Source of the DNA: Thioclava pacifica DSM 10166
Lineage (GTDB): Bacteria > Pseudomonadota > Alphaproteobacteria > Rhodobacterales > Rhodobacteraceae
Assembly (NCBI RefSeq): GCF_000714535.1
Contig: NZ_AUND01000041.1
Span: forward strand, 56,719-120,718
Direction: 5' to 3'
DNA: 64,000 nt
Shown here: one piece after another, positions 55,610 to 62,412 of the stretch
Position numbering within the stretch: the stretch's first letter is position 1
Layout: the number at the start of each line of letters is the position of its first letter
Notes under the pieces: model-generated
What the model was told of the DNA's origin: nothing
What the model saw: the letters and a program-made list of their open reading frames with translations, nothing else
Databases searched by the model: none
Program-made: the position numbers and the translations under genes

Positions 55610-55655
55610 CGGGGGACTTAGGGGTTTACCCTTGGGTGGCGCGTGTAAGCCCCCG
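55610..55655. promoter_or_regulatory. Inverted repeat between ttrR and ttrB
   Basis: CGGGGGACTTA (55610-55620) and TAAGCCCCCG (55646-55655) form an inverted repeat with a one-base bulge, around a smaller AGGGG-TTTA-CCCTT symmetry. It could be a TtrR-responsive operator for ttrBCA or an attenuating hairpin after ttrR; the sequence alone cannot decide. Confidence 0.45.
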
Positions 55656-55659
55656 GCGC

Positions 55660-56277
55660 TTAGGCGTCCCAGCCAGCCGCAATCAGCATTCGGACGAGAT
55701 CGGCGGCGCTGCGGGCGTTCATCTTGTCCATCAGATTGTGGCGATGAATCTCGACCGTCTTGAGGCTGATGCCCAGATCGGCCGCGATCTGCTTGTTCTG
55801 CCGCCCCGCCAGCACGCCTTTCGCGACCTCGGCTTCGCGCGGCGTGAGCGTGTCGATCTGGGTGGCCAGCGCACTGCGCCCGACCGCAACCGCAAGCTGC
55901 TCGTCGCACAGGGTCAAAGCCGTGCGAATCCGTTCGACCAGCGCCATGCCGTTCACCGGCTTTTCGAAGAAGTCGAGCGCGCCCGCCTGGATCGCGCGCA
56001 CCGCCATCGGCACGTCGCCATGCCCGGTGATCATGATCACCGGCAGCGGGCACTGGCGCGCTTTCAACTCGTCGAGCAATTCAAGCCCGGACATCCCCGG
56101 CATCCGCACATCGGCAAGGATGCAGCCTCGTTGGGTATCATCCAGCTTTGCCAAAAGATCCGCGGCGGACCCGTGCGCCATCACCTCGAGCCCGAGCGAG
56201 CCAAGCATGAATTGCAGCCCCTCGCGCGCCGCACGGTCGTCATCGACGACATGGATCACCGCCCCTGTCTCGGTCAT
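55660..56277 (-). CDS. ttrR: Response regulator TtrR (FixJ/LuxR type)
   Basis: A 205-residue response regulator: receiver domain (about 8-120) with acidic triad VVDDD, phospho-acceptor Asp56 in ILADVRMPG and Lys in FEKPV, and a LuxR-type helix-turn-helix (about 138-200) with LTPREAEVAKGVLAGRQNKQ and the recognition helix SLKTVEIHRHNLM. Its ATG overlaps the ttrS stop (ATGA). It should activate ttrBCA when TtrS senses tetrathionate. Confidence 0.92.
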   Translation of the reverse strand: MTETGAVIHVVDDDRAAREGLQFMLGSLGLEVMAHGSAADLLAKLDDTQRGCILADVRMPGMSGLELLDELKARQCPLPVIMITGHGDVPMAVRAIQAGALDFFEKPVNGMALVERIRTALTLCDEQLAVAVGRSALATQIDTLTPREAEVAKGVLAGRQNKQIAADLGISLKTVEIHRHNLMDKMNARSAADLVRMLIAAGWDA

Positions 56278-58061
56278 TCCTTCTCCTTCACCGGCAGCCA
56301 GACTTTCACCCGCAACCCGGCCCCTTCCGTCGGCATCTCTGCTCTCAGCCTGCCCCCATGCGCCTCGACAATCGACCGCGACAGCGACAGGCCGAGCCCC
56401 AACCCCTCGGATTTCGTCGTATAGAAGGCTTCCGCGAAATGCGCCAAACCTTCGGGACCAAGCCCAGTGCCATAGTCGCGCACCGAAAGGCAAAGACCGG
56501 TCCCCAGAACCGGGTCGAACTCGCGGGCGACACGGATCTCTATAATGCGATCTTCCGGCGCGGTCTCGCCCATTGCCTCGACCGCGTTCTGGACAAGGTT
56601 CAGCACCACCTGCTGAATCTGCACCGCATCCGCACTGACCATCGGCAGGCCCGCCTGCAGATCCATGCGCGTCACGATCCCGGCGCGTTTCGTGGGCGCC
56701 GCGAACAAGGCGGCCGCCTCTTCCGTCAGAGCGGCCAGGTCGACCATCGTGCGTCGGCTGTCGCGTTTGCGCACGAAGGCGCGGATACGTTTGATGACCG
56801 TCGCGGCACGCTCGGCCTGCTGGGAAATCTCCTCCGAGGCGCGCTCCATGTCGGCAGGGGTGCAGTTCCCGGCCTGAAGCCGGAGCAGGCTGCCCTGCGC
56901 GAACCCACTGATTGCGGCAAGCGGCTGGTTCAGCTCATGCGCGATCGACGACGCCATTTCGCCCAGAATGGAGAGCCGGGCGACATGTTCGAGCTCGCGC
57001 CGGTGCTGCCGATCCGCCTCTTCGGCGCGCCGCCGCTCGGCCATCTCCCTTTTGAGCCCGGCATTGGCCGCATTCAGCGCCTGCGTCCTCCGCCGCACGA
57101 GCGTCTCGATCCGCACGGAGTAAATCGCCCAGAAAATCAGGGCGATGGCCAAGGCGATCAGCCAGTCGCGATAATCGTGGATGACTTCCGAGATTGCGAC
57201 CGGGCCCGTGCGCCGATAGGGCCCGACCCTGAGCTCGCGCATCACGTCATGGACGGGCTGATAATCGAGCGGCACGGTCCAGTAATTCCCCGCCTGCATT
57301 CCCAGAAGCGCGATCGCGACCTTCTTGGCGAGCGCCGGCGAGGTGCCTTGGGCTTTCGCGAAGGGCCAGCCGGGATAGACCGGGCTCGACACGGCACAGC
57401 CGCGCGCTTTCTCGGGACGGGTGGCGAATGCCTGGAGCGGGGCAAAACGCTCCGGATCGGCGGCCTGGAGCTCTTCCAGCATACAGGCGCGCAGCACCGC
57501 CGCGTCAGCGCGCCCGTCCAACACCGCCTCGGCCGCCTTGTGCATCGGTGTCCCCGTGACGACAAGCTGAACCCGATCCTTCAGCCCCGGGTCGACTTGA
57601 TGCATCTCTGCCCACACGGCCTGAAACCCGCCGAACGCATCGGGAGAAACCACGGCAAGCCGCTTGCCCGCAAGGTCTTCAAGGGTTGTCAAATCGCCCT
57701 TGGCGACGAGGGTCGAGGCCACCGGCGTGTCCTCCTCGACCGTCGCGATCCGGCTGATATGTTCTCGATATTCGAGGGTCACGTAATCGCCGGGATTGGT
57801 GATGACGAAGTCGAGATGACCCGCTGCCAATTCGCGCTCCAGACCGGAGAGATCGAGTGGCACGAGGGAAAACCGATACTCAGGCAGCGCCGCATTGAGC
57901 GCGTCCGCCGTTGCCTGCCAATGGGTGATCGAATGCAGCTCGCCTGCGAAATCGAGCACCCCGATCCTGAGCTCTTCCGACGCAATCGCGGGGCGCAGCA
58001 GGGCAAGCGTCAGCACCGCAAGCACCGCAGGTAATCTCAATATCCAGAGAAGTTTCGCCAT
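56274..58061 (-). CDS. ttrS: Tetrathionate sensor histidine kinase TtrS
   Basis: A 595-residue membrane sensor. It has a signal/anchor (1-28), a periplasmic PhnD-like binding domain (about 30-280) of the phosphonate-binding family used by TtrS, one membrane helix (about 301-316), a coiled segment with many Arg/Glu, a HisKA domain with the phospho-His in SSIAHELNQPLAAI (His375), and an HATPase_c domain with NLVQNAVEAM (N box) and GLGLGLSLSRSIVEAHGG (G box). Cysteines in LRACMLEEL and ARGCAVSSP of the sensor domain are candidate contacts for the sulfur ligand. It is the first gene of the set and phosphorylates TtrR. Confidence 0.92.
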   Translation of the reverse strand: MAKLLWILRLPAVLAVLTLALLRPAIASEELRIGVLDFAGELHSITHWQATADALNAALPEYRFSLVPLDLSGLERELAAGHLDFVITNPGDYVTLEYREHISRIATVEEDTPVASTLVAKGDLTTLEDLAGKRLAVVSPDAFGGFQAVWAEMHQVDPGLKDRVQLVVTGTPMHKAAEAVLDGRADAAVLRACMLEELQAADPERFAPLQAFATRPEKARGCAVSSPVYPGWPFAKAQGTSPALAKKVAIALLGMQAGNYWTVPLDYQPVHDVMRELRVGPYRRTGPVAISEVIHDYRDWLIALAIALIFWAIYSVRIETLVRRRTQALNAANAGLKREMAERRRAEEADRQHRRELEHVARLSILGEMASSIAHELNQPLAAISGFAQGSLLRLQAGNCTPADMERASEEISQQAERAATVIKRIRAFVRKRDSRRTMVDLAALTEEAAALFAAPTKRAGIVTRMDLQAGLPMVSADAVQIQQVVLNLVQNAVEAMGETAPEDRIIEIRVAREFDPVLGTGLCLSVRDYGTGLGPEGLAHFAEAFYTTKSEGLGLGLSLSRSIVEAHGGRLRAEMPTEGAGLRVKVWLPVKEKE

Positions 58062-58284
58062 TGTCCCTCTGCGGTATCTCGGGGCCGAGGGCGCGTCGTT
58101 GCAGCGTGCCTGATCTCGTGGGTTGGTGAAACAAAAGCTATCTTGGTCTCGCGAGGAGTTGCAATCTGGATGTGCAAGTTACCGCTAAGATGCCAAACCG
58201 GCCTTTCGTCGAGATGGGTTCGATCTTGTGAAGCATCGCTCGGCGTGATGCCTGCGCCTGAATGGTTGTCATTTAGGGAAGAAG

Positions 58285-58328
58285 TGGTGACGGAGGCGCA
58301 TTCGAACCACCGACACGCGGATTTTCAA
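58285..58328 (-). pseudogene. tRNA-Phe 3' fragment, probable att site of an integrated element
   Basis: On the minus strand the bases from the anticodon loop (TTGAAAATC, anticodon GAA) through the variable and T arms (CGTGTCGG TGGTTCGAA) to a terminal CACCA match the 3' half of alphaproteobacterial tRNA-Phe. The 5' half is missing: sequence beyond 58328 is unrelated. Mismatches, including the T-stem base after TTCGAAT, show decay. Integrases that use tRNA 3' ends leave exactly such a fragment at one border. On this orientation the element lies to the right (above 58328), and the intact tRNA-Phe is expected beyond the window. Confidence 0.65.
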
Positions 58329-58359
58329 CGCAGCAAGGGTCATTTCCAAAGGAGTCAGC

Positions 58360-58434
58360 ATGCCCCAAAAGAAACCATATTGCTCCGGGCCTGTATCTAT
58401 TTTTTCGCAAAAAATCATATATTTATGTGGATAA
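58360..58434 (+). CDS. Possible 24-residue small ORF
   Basis: A 24-codon frame (MPQKKPYCSGPVSIFSQKII...) preceded by AGGAG with good spacing. It is AT-rich, unlike its neighbours, and contains two Cys and a C-terminal hydrophobic stretch. It lies just inside the predicted element border and includes a perfect ATTTTTT/AAAAAAT palindrome. It could be a leader peptide or chance. Confidence 0.25.
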   Translation: MPQKKPYCSGPVSIFSQKIIYLCG

Positions 58435-58547
58435 CCGCGCGAAATGCATGACACGCGTGCCAGCAATTTTCATCATTGAAGAAAGTCGCATTTGGAGCCC
58501 CTACGGAACCCCAGAGGAACCCCGGTGCTCCCTATCGAGAGGAAAAC

Positions 58548-58727
58548 ATGATGTCCAATGCCGAGGTCACGCGGAAGATCATGCTGCATGTCGAAGATCC
58601 GCAGAAGGTTGCCCTGGACCAGCTTGCAACCGCGCTCGATGCCTTCGAGCGGATGAGCGAGGAGAAAATCACGAAGCTGGAGCAGCGGGAAGAGAGTGCG
58701 CTGCGGCGGCAACGACAGGCGGGGTAG
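58548..58727 (+). CDS. Small helical protein of unknown function
   Basis: A 59-residue charged protein (starts MMSNAEVTRKIML) with heptad-like spacing in its last 40 residues (LATALDAFERMSEEKITKLE), suggesting a short coiled coil. GAGAGGAAAAC gives a good ribosome site. There is no signal peptide or Cys. It converges on the nucleotidyltransferase gene 97 bases away and lies beside the peptide cluster. I do not recognise the family. Confidence 0.55.
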   Translation: MMSNAEVTRKIMLHVEDPQKVALDQLATALDAFERMSEEKITKLEQREESALRRQRQAG

Positions 58728-58823
58728 GCGCGTTTGTGAACCAAATGCACGAAAATCGCCTTGCGGCACGTAACGCCAGCACATACAGAAAACTGCGCCG
58801 CGCTGATTTTCGGCCGGGCTATG

Positions 58824-59924
58824 TCACCTGATCCGATTGAGCCGCTCGCGATGGAATGCGACGAACTCGCGCCGTCCTTCGGCACTGCTGACCTTCCGGA
58901 TGTAATGGCGTCGAAACTCTGCATCAAAGAAGAACTTACGGGCGTAATGAATCACCCAGTCGAGCGTGTCTCGGTGTTTGCGCAACTCGGGGGAGCCGTA
59001 GTATTTTAGAGCCTTGCGCACCCAGTCTTGCCCCGCTTTGCCGGGCGCCGGAAATTCCTCGGGAACAAGGAGGCAGAGGAGTGCATCGAGCGCCTCAAGC
59101 TGCCCTAGCAAACCAGCATCCGTGAGTGCTTGCTTCACCCCGGCATCCTCTTGCGAAGATAGCGCGCGAGCAAAGGCCGCATGATCCGAGATATCTCGCA
59201 GATAGATCTCGTGCCGGGCGAACCTGCGTTGCATCCCATGCAGGACATGATGGAGAAAGCGATCTTGCAGAGATGGGACCCGCAACCCTGGAATATCGCT
59301 GGGCAGCGAGCGGTCGAAAACCCGAGCGGCCTCGAGAATATGATCGACCGGGGCCTGACCAACCCTCAGATGCAACTCGACGAGATGTCCCCAGCGCGCA
59401 TTCGCGATCGGTGGAAGATGATGAGATATCTTCGCCGTGGTTTCGGGATAGTCGCGCCAGTCGCCACCGCGCCCCTGCAATAGTGAGCGCACCTGTTCGG
59501 CCTCATCCTCACGGACCAGAATGTCGAGGTCGCTCAGAAACCTCTGGCCGGGCAACGGGTAGACGGGGGAGAGAAGCTCCGCCGCCCCCTTGAGAACCAC
59601 TGCGCTAAGCCCGTTCTCGTGAAGAAGCACACCAATCTCGCGCAGCTGTGCCACCGCATCGGACTGCCGATCCAGATTGGCTTTGTGCATCTCGTCGAGA
59701 TAGAGCCAGAGGTCCGCAGGCAAGACCTCATCGAGCCGCGGATCTCTTGATCTGGTGATACTCAGAAGCGTGTGGACATGCCCCACATTGATGATCGCCG
59801 CGAGTTTCACCGGATCGCTTGCCGAAATATCCTCGATCAGTTGATCGCCAACGCCAGCCCCTAGCGCGACGGACAATAGCCCCAGCGCCGCGCGATGTTC
59901 GGGTGAGGCACAGACGCTCAGCAT
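58824..59924 (-). CDS. Nucleotidyltransferase-family protein (NTP_transf_5-like)
   Basis: A 366-residue protein whose central part matches the nucleotidyltransferase family often found with peptide-modification genes: AVVLKGAAELLSPVYP (Lys112) and RFLSDLDILVRED (Asp132 and Asp134 as metal ligands), followed by HHLPPIANARWGHLVELHL. The N-terminal 100 residues and C-terminal 150 are helical. ATG 59924 is chosen; it overlaps the kinase gene's end by 7 bases, so the two are coupled. The donor nucleotide and target are unknown; the neighbouring short peptide is the obvious candidate substrate. Confidence 0.82.
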   Translation of the reverse strand: MLSVCASPEHRAALGLLSVALGAGVGDQLIEDISASDPVKLAAIINVGHVHTLLSITRSRDPRLDEVLPADLWLYLDEMHKANLDRQSDAVAQLREIGVLLHENGLSAVVLKGAAELLSPVYPLPGQRFLSDLDILVREDEAEQVRSLLQGRGGDWRDYPETTAKISHHLPPIANARWGHLVELHLRVGQAPVDHILEAARVFDRSLPSDIPGLRVPSLQDRFLHHVLHGMQRRFARHEIYLRDISDHAAFARALSSQEDAGVKQALTDAGLLGQLEALDALLCLLVPEEFPAPGKAGQDWVRKALKYYGSPELRKHRDTLDWVIHYARKFFFDAEFRRHYIRKVSSAEGRREFVAFHRERLNRIR

Positions 59925-60991
59925 GGTGACTCCAGCAACGACAGGCAGGCAGGCACCGATTGCGCAGACTTGCCGTAGCGCATCACGTAAACGGGGACCT
60001 CGTTGAGCAGATGCGCAACGGGCCGGATCGAGTTGATCCCGGGGCTCAGCCGTGCCCCCGCAGAGATGATCTCGACCAGCGCCGCCTCCGGGCTGAGCCG
60101 CTCGAGTTCCAGCTCCGCTCCGGGGACGAAGTGCGGCATCACGATCGCCGCGATGGGAAACCGCGTGCCGGGGGCCGCGCGGTTCGGCGCATGGGCGTAG
60201 CGCACCCCTTCGCGCACCGGCGCGGTTTCGTGCGAGGCCGCAAGGAGCGCCTTTACCTCGGGCAGATCCACGGACCCCGGCTTGATCCCGATCGCCGCGG
60301 GAAAGGCGAGCGCATCGCACCCGTTGCGATCAAGCGCGAGATGATCATCGGAGACCTGGATGCAACCCGCGTTCAGCAGCCCGATCGCGCTTGTCGTCTT
60401 GCCGCGCCCGCTGTCTCCGGTCAGCACAAGACAGCGCCCGTCCCGCGCGACGGCAGAGGCATGCAAGATCGCCGCCACGGAATTTTCGCCGAGAAGTATT
60501 TCAGCAATGCGACGGATCAGCAGGAAACGCGTCTGGTCCCGATCGATGCGTTCCGTGGTCGGGTGGCCCGCCTCGAAGACGGTGAATTCACCATGCGCGC
60601 AGGCGACTTCGATCACGGGCCAATCTCGCCCATCTGGTCCAATCAGGATCGGAGCGAGGATCGTCCGAAGTTGCTTTGCAAGGATCTGATCGGGCAGCGC
60701 GATGGTGATGCCAGCATGCCCGAAACCGAAGGAGATATGCCGTGGCTCGGCTGTCTCCGTAAGCGCGAGATAAGCTTCCGGCTGGTAACGCTCTTTCTGG
60801 AACAGTCCCGCCTTCTCCCAGATCCGGATTTGCTCTGGAGCGGCAACATCAGATCTATCGAAAGATGCGTCTCGGACCCGCTCCAACGCCGCATCTCCAA
60901 CTCGGTCATTGAGAACGATCGCACCGGAGCGAACGTTGTGTGCGACGTAATGGGACCCGAGAGGCGCTCGTTCTATATAGACGTTGCGCAT
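59918..60991 (-). CDS. HPr-kinase-related (HprK-like) P-loop kinase
   Basis: A 357-residue protein. The C-terminal half is an HprK-type kinase domain: IAAILHASAV pattern (His177), P-loop TGDSGRGKTT (about 191-200), and VSDDHLALD (Asp215, Asp216), the features of HPr kinase and of the HprK-related kinases seen in RiPP clusters. The N-terminal about 65 residues (YVAHNVRSGAIVLND ... WEKAGLF) could be a PqqD-like peptide-binding winged helix fused in place of a separate gene; this is inferred from pattern only. It lies between the peptide gene (32 bases upstream) and the nucleotidyltransferase. No HPr or PTS genes are present, so sugar regulation is unlikely. Confidence 0.82.
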   Translation of the reverse strand: MRNVYIERAPLGSHYVAHNVRSGAIVLNDRVGDAALERVRDASFDRSDVAAPEQIRIWEKAGLFQKERYQPEAYLALTETAEPRHISFGFGHAGITIALPDQILAKQLRTILAPILIGPDGRDWPVIEVACAHGEFTVFEAGHPTTERIDRDQTRFLLIRRIAEILLGENSVAAILHASAVARDGRCLVLTGDSGRGKTTSAIGLLNAGCIQVSDDHLALDRNGCDALAFPAAIGIKPGSVDLPEVKALLAASHETAPVREGVRYAHAPNRAAPGTRFPIAAIVMPHFVPGAELELERLSPEAALVEIISAGARLSPGINSIRPVAHLLNEVPVYVMRYGKSAQSVPACLSLLESPC

Positions 60992-61023
60992 GCTGCGCCG
61001 AGGCTCAACAACCGTTTGCGCTG

Positions 61024-61212
61024 TCAAGAGCAGCCGTTTGCGCCGCCACTGGAGCCGTTGCAACCGTTGCTGTTCGCGTTCGCCTTCACGGCATCAGCCG
61101 AACTCAGCACGACAATCGACGCACCCGCGCCGAGCGTCGCGTATTTGCTCACGGCCTTGAGTGCCGCACGACGCGCCGGAGATTCGAGTTCGGGAGTGTT
61201 CTCTGTCTTCAT
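61024..61212 (-). CDS. Cys/Gly-rich short peptide, candidate RiPP precursor
   Basis: A 62-residue peptide. The N-terminal part (MKTENTPELESPARRAALKAV) is charged with a twin-Arg pair at 14-15; the middle (YATLGAGASIVVLSSADAV) is hydrophobic and Ala/Gly-rich; the C-terminal tail is Gly/Asn/Ser-rich with two Cys, SNGCNGSSGGANGC (Cys51, Cys61). This leader-plus-core layout, next to a kinase and a nucleotidyltransferase, suits a modified peptide. The RR plus hydrophobic stretch plus ANA also resembles a Tat signal, so a small exported peptide is possible. GAGG sits 5 bases before the second of two adjacent ATGs; the first (61215) is an alternative. I know of no named family for it. Confidence 0.7.
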   Translation of the reverse strand: MKTENTPELESPARRAALKAVSKYATLGAGASIVVLSSADAVKANANSNGCNGSSGGANGCS

Positions 61213-61265
61213 CATGTCCTCGATCAATATCCGCATGATCGTATGGATCACGCACGCATGAGTGA

Positions 61266-61287
61266 GAAAAATCATATCAGATTTTTC
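61266..61287. promoter_or_regulatory. Inverted repeat upstream of the peptide gene
   Basis: GAAAAATC (61266-61273) and GATTTTTC (61280-61287) form a perfect inverted repeat with a 6-base spacer, 53 bases before the peptide ATG on the minus strand. It could be an operator. An 11-base part, AAAAATCATAT, also occurs at 58410-58420. Confidence 0.5.
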
Positions 61288-62412
61288 GCCACCTGAAAAT
61301 AAAAAACATAGGTGCACAACCGGGGCGTGCGCCCTTGAAAATAAGGGATTTGCAGGGTGCAACGAGGACATTCCTCCCGCCGAGAGGGGCCTGAAAACAC
61401 GGCCCGTAAAACGCATTGGCAGGTCGAATTTTGACAACGCCCCTCCGCTCGAAATGATGCGCAACAGCGGCGCAAATCGGATCGAAGTTCAGCTGGTTTT
61501 TCGGGTCCCGTCCGCTCAAGATCCAGCCGAAATCACCGCCAGTTCGGCGACGCCACATTCACCCCAGAGGCGAATGATCCAGAACTCCAAAATTCCAGGC
61601 GACACAAACAAGAGTTGAGCAACGGATGATGCGGCCCAGTGCATGTTTTTTTGGCGCCCTGTCACGACACACGCCAATTGGGCCAAATCGAAAGAAGTTC
61701 TCTCTCACCCAGCTGAACGATCGATTCCAGTTCGAAAATTGCGCACTTGAGGTGACGAATTTTCCGAAACGACCTCTGAGTGTAAATTTTTCGAAGCTTC
61801 AGAAAACGCCCTCTCGGCAGAGTTGTAAAAAGACATATCGGAAATTGCAGCCTGACTGGCGCGTTCTGCGGCTTCGAAACATGAGGATTGCATGCTTTCG
61901 GAAGTCTCGTTTCCTGCGCCCTCAACGCGACTTTGACGGCTATTGAATGCTCCTGATACACCGAGAAATCTATCATACAGAATCCCGGATTTTGGACCGC
62001 GGCGGGCGGATCTGACCCTGAAAATTCTGCAAGAAGGACAGCTCTGGTTCGCGAAATAAAAATGATAAAAAAGTAATCTCCGAGGTGGCAATAGCCGTCG
62101 CACAGCCGGTTTGCCGCCTCGTTCTGATCAGGTGATTCGTCAGTTCTGCAGGTTGGCCCGCTTCAGCGCCCCAACTTCCGCCCGTCGTCAGATGACTTAA
62201 AAAGCGGGCAGCGCCGTCTCTCGAAACGCCCTGCCCTACGGATCGTGCGATCAGCACAGGAAGGTTTCGCGCCGGTTTCGCCAAGTGAGCTTTCATCTTC
62301 GAGCAAAGCTCTGCAAGATGGGTCCTGAGAAAGCCTGTCTGACCCATAAAAGCGATCCTGTTGCACATAGGCTGACAACAGGACCCCGGCGAACCCGGAA
62401 ATCGGAAACCTG
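61288..62412. other. About 1.1 kb AT-richer gap right of the peptide cluster
   Basis: A long stretch with no well-supported gene and AT-richer than the neighbouring genes (several A/T runs, for example near 61780 and 62060). Only a weak minus-strand frame at 61705-61893 is noted. It holds the promoter for the permease at 62413. Such gaps are common in acquired islands. Confidence 0.5.
61705..61893 (-). CDS. Doubtful 62-residue ORF
   Basis: A minus-strand frame beginning MQSSCFEAAERASQAAISDM with helical, Ala/Glu/Ser-rich content and a balanced amino acid make-up, but no clear ribosome site, and codon use (many A/T third bases) unlike the chromosome. The open frame continues upstream. It may be a remnant of a foreign gene. 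Confidence 0.25.
   Translation of the reverse strand: MQSSCFEAAERASQAAISDMSFYNSAERAFSEASKNLHSEVVSENSSPQVRNFRTGIDRSAG

Noticed and set aside
58285..58328. A complete functional tRNA gene
   Set aside because: The 5' acceptor, D arm and 5' anticodon stem are missing and the T stem has a mismatch; only a 3' fragment remains.
59918..60991. Classical HPr kinase/phosphorylase of carbon control
   Set aside because: No HPr, EI or EIIA genes nearby, and the N-terminus differs from HprK; the peptide and nucleotidyltransferase neighbours suggest a different substrate.
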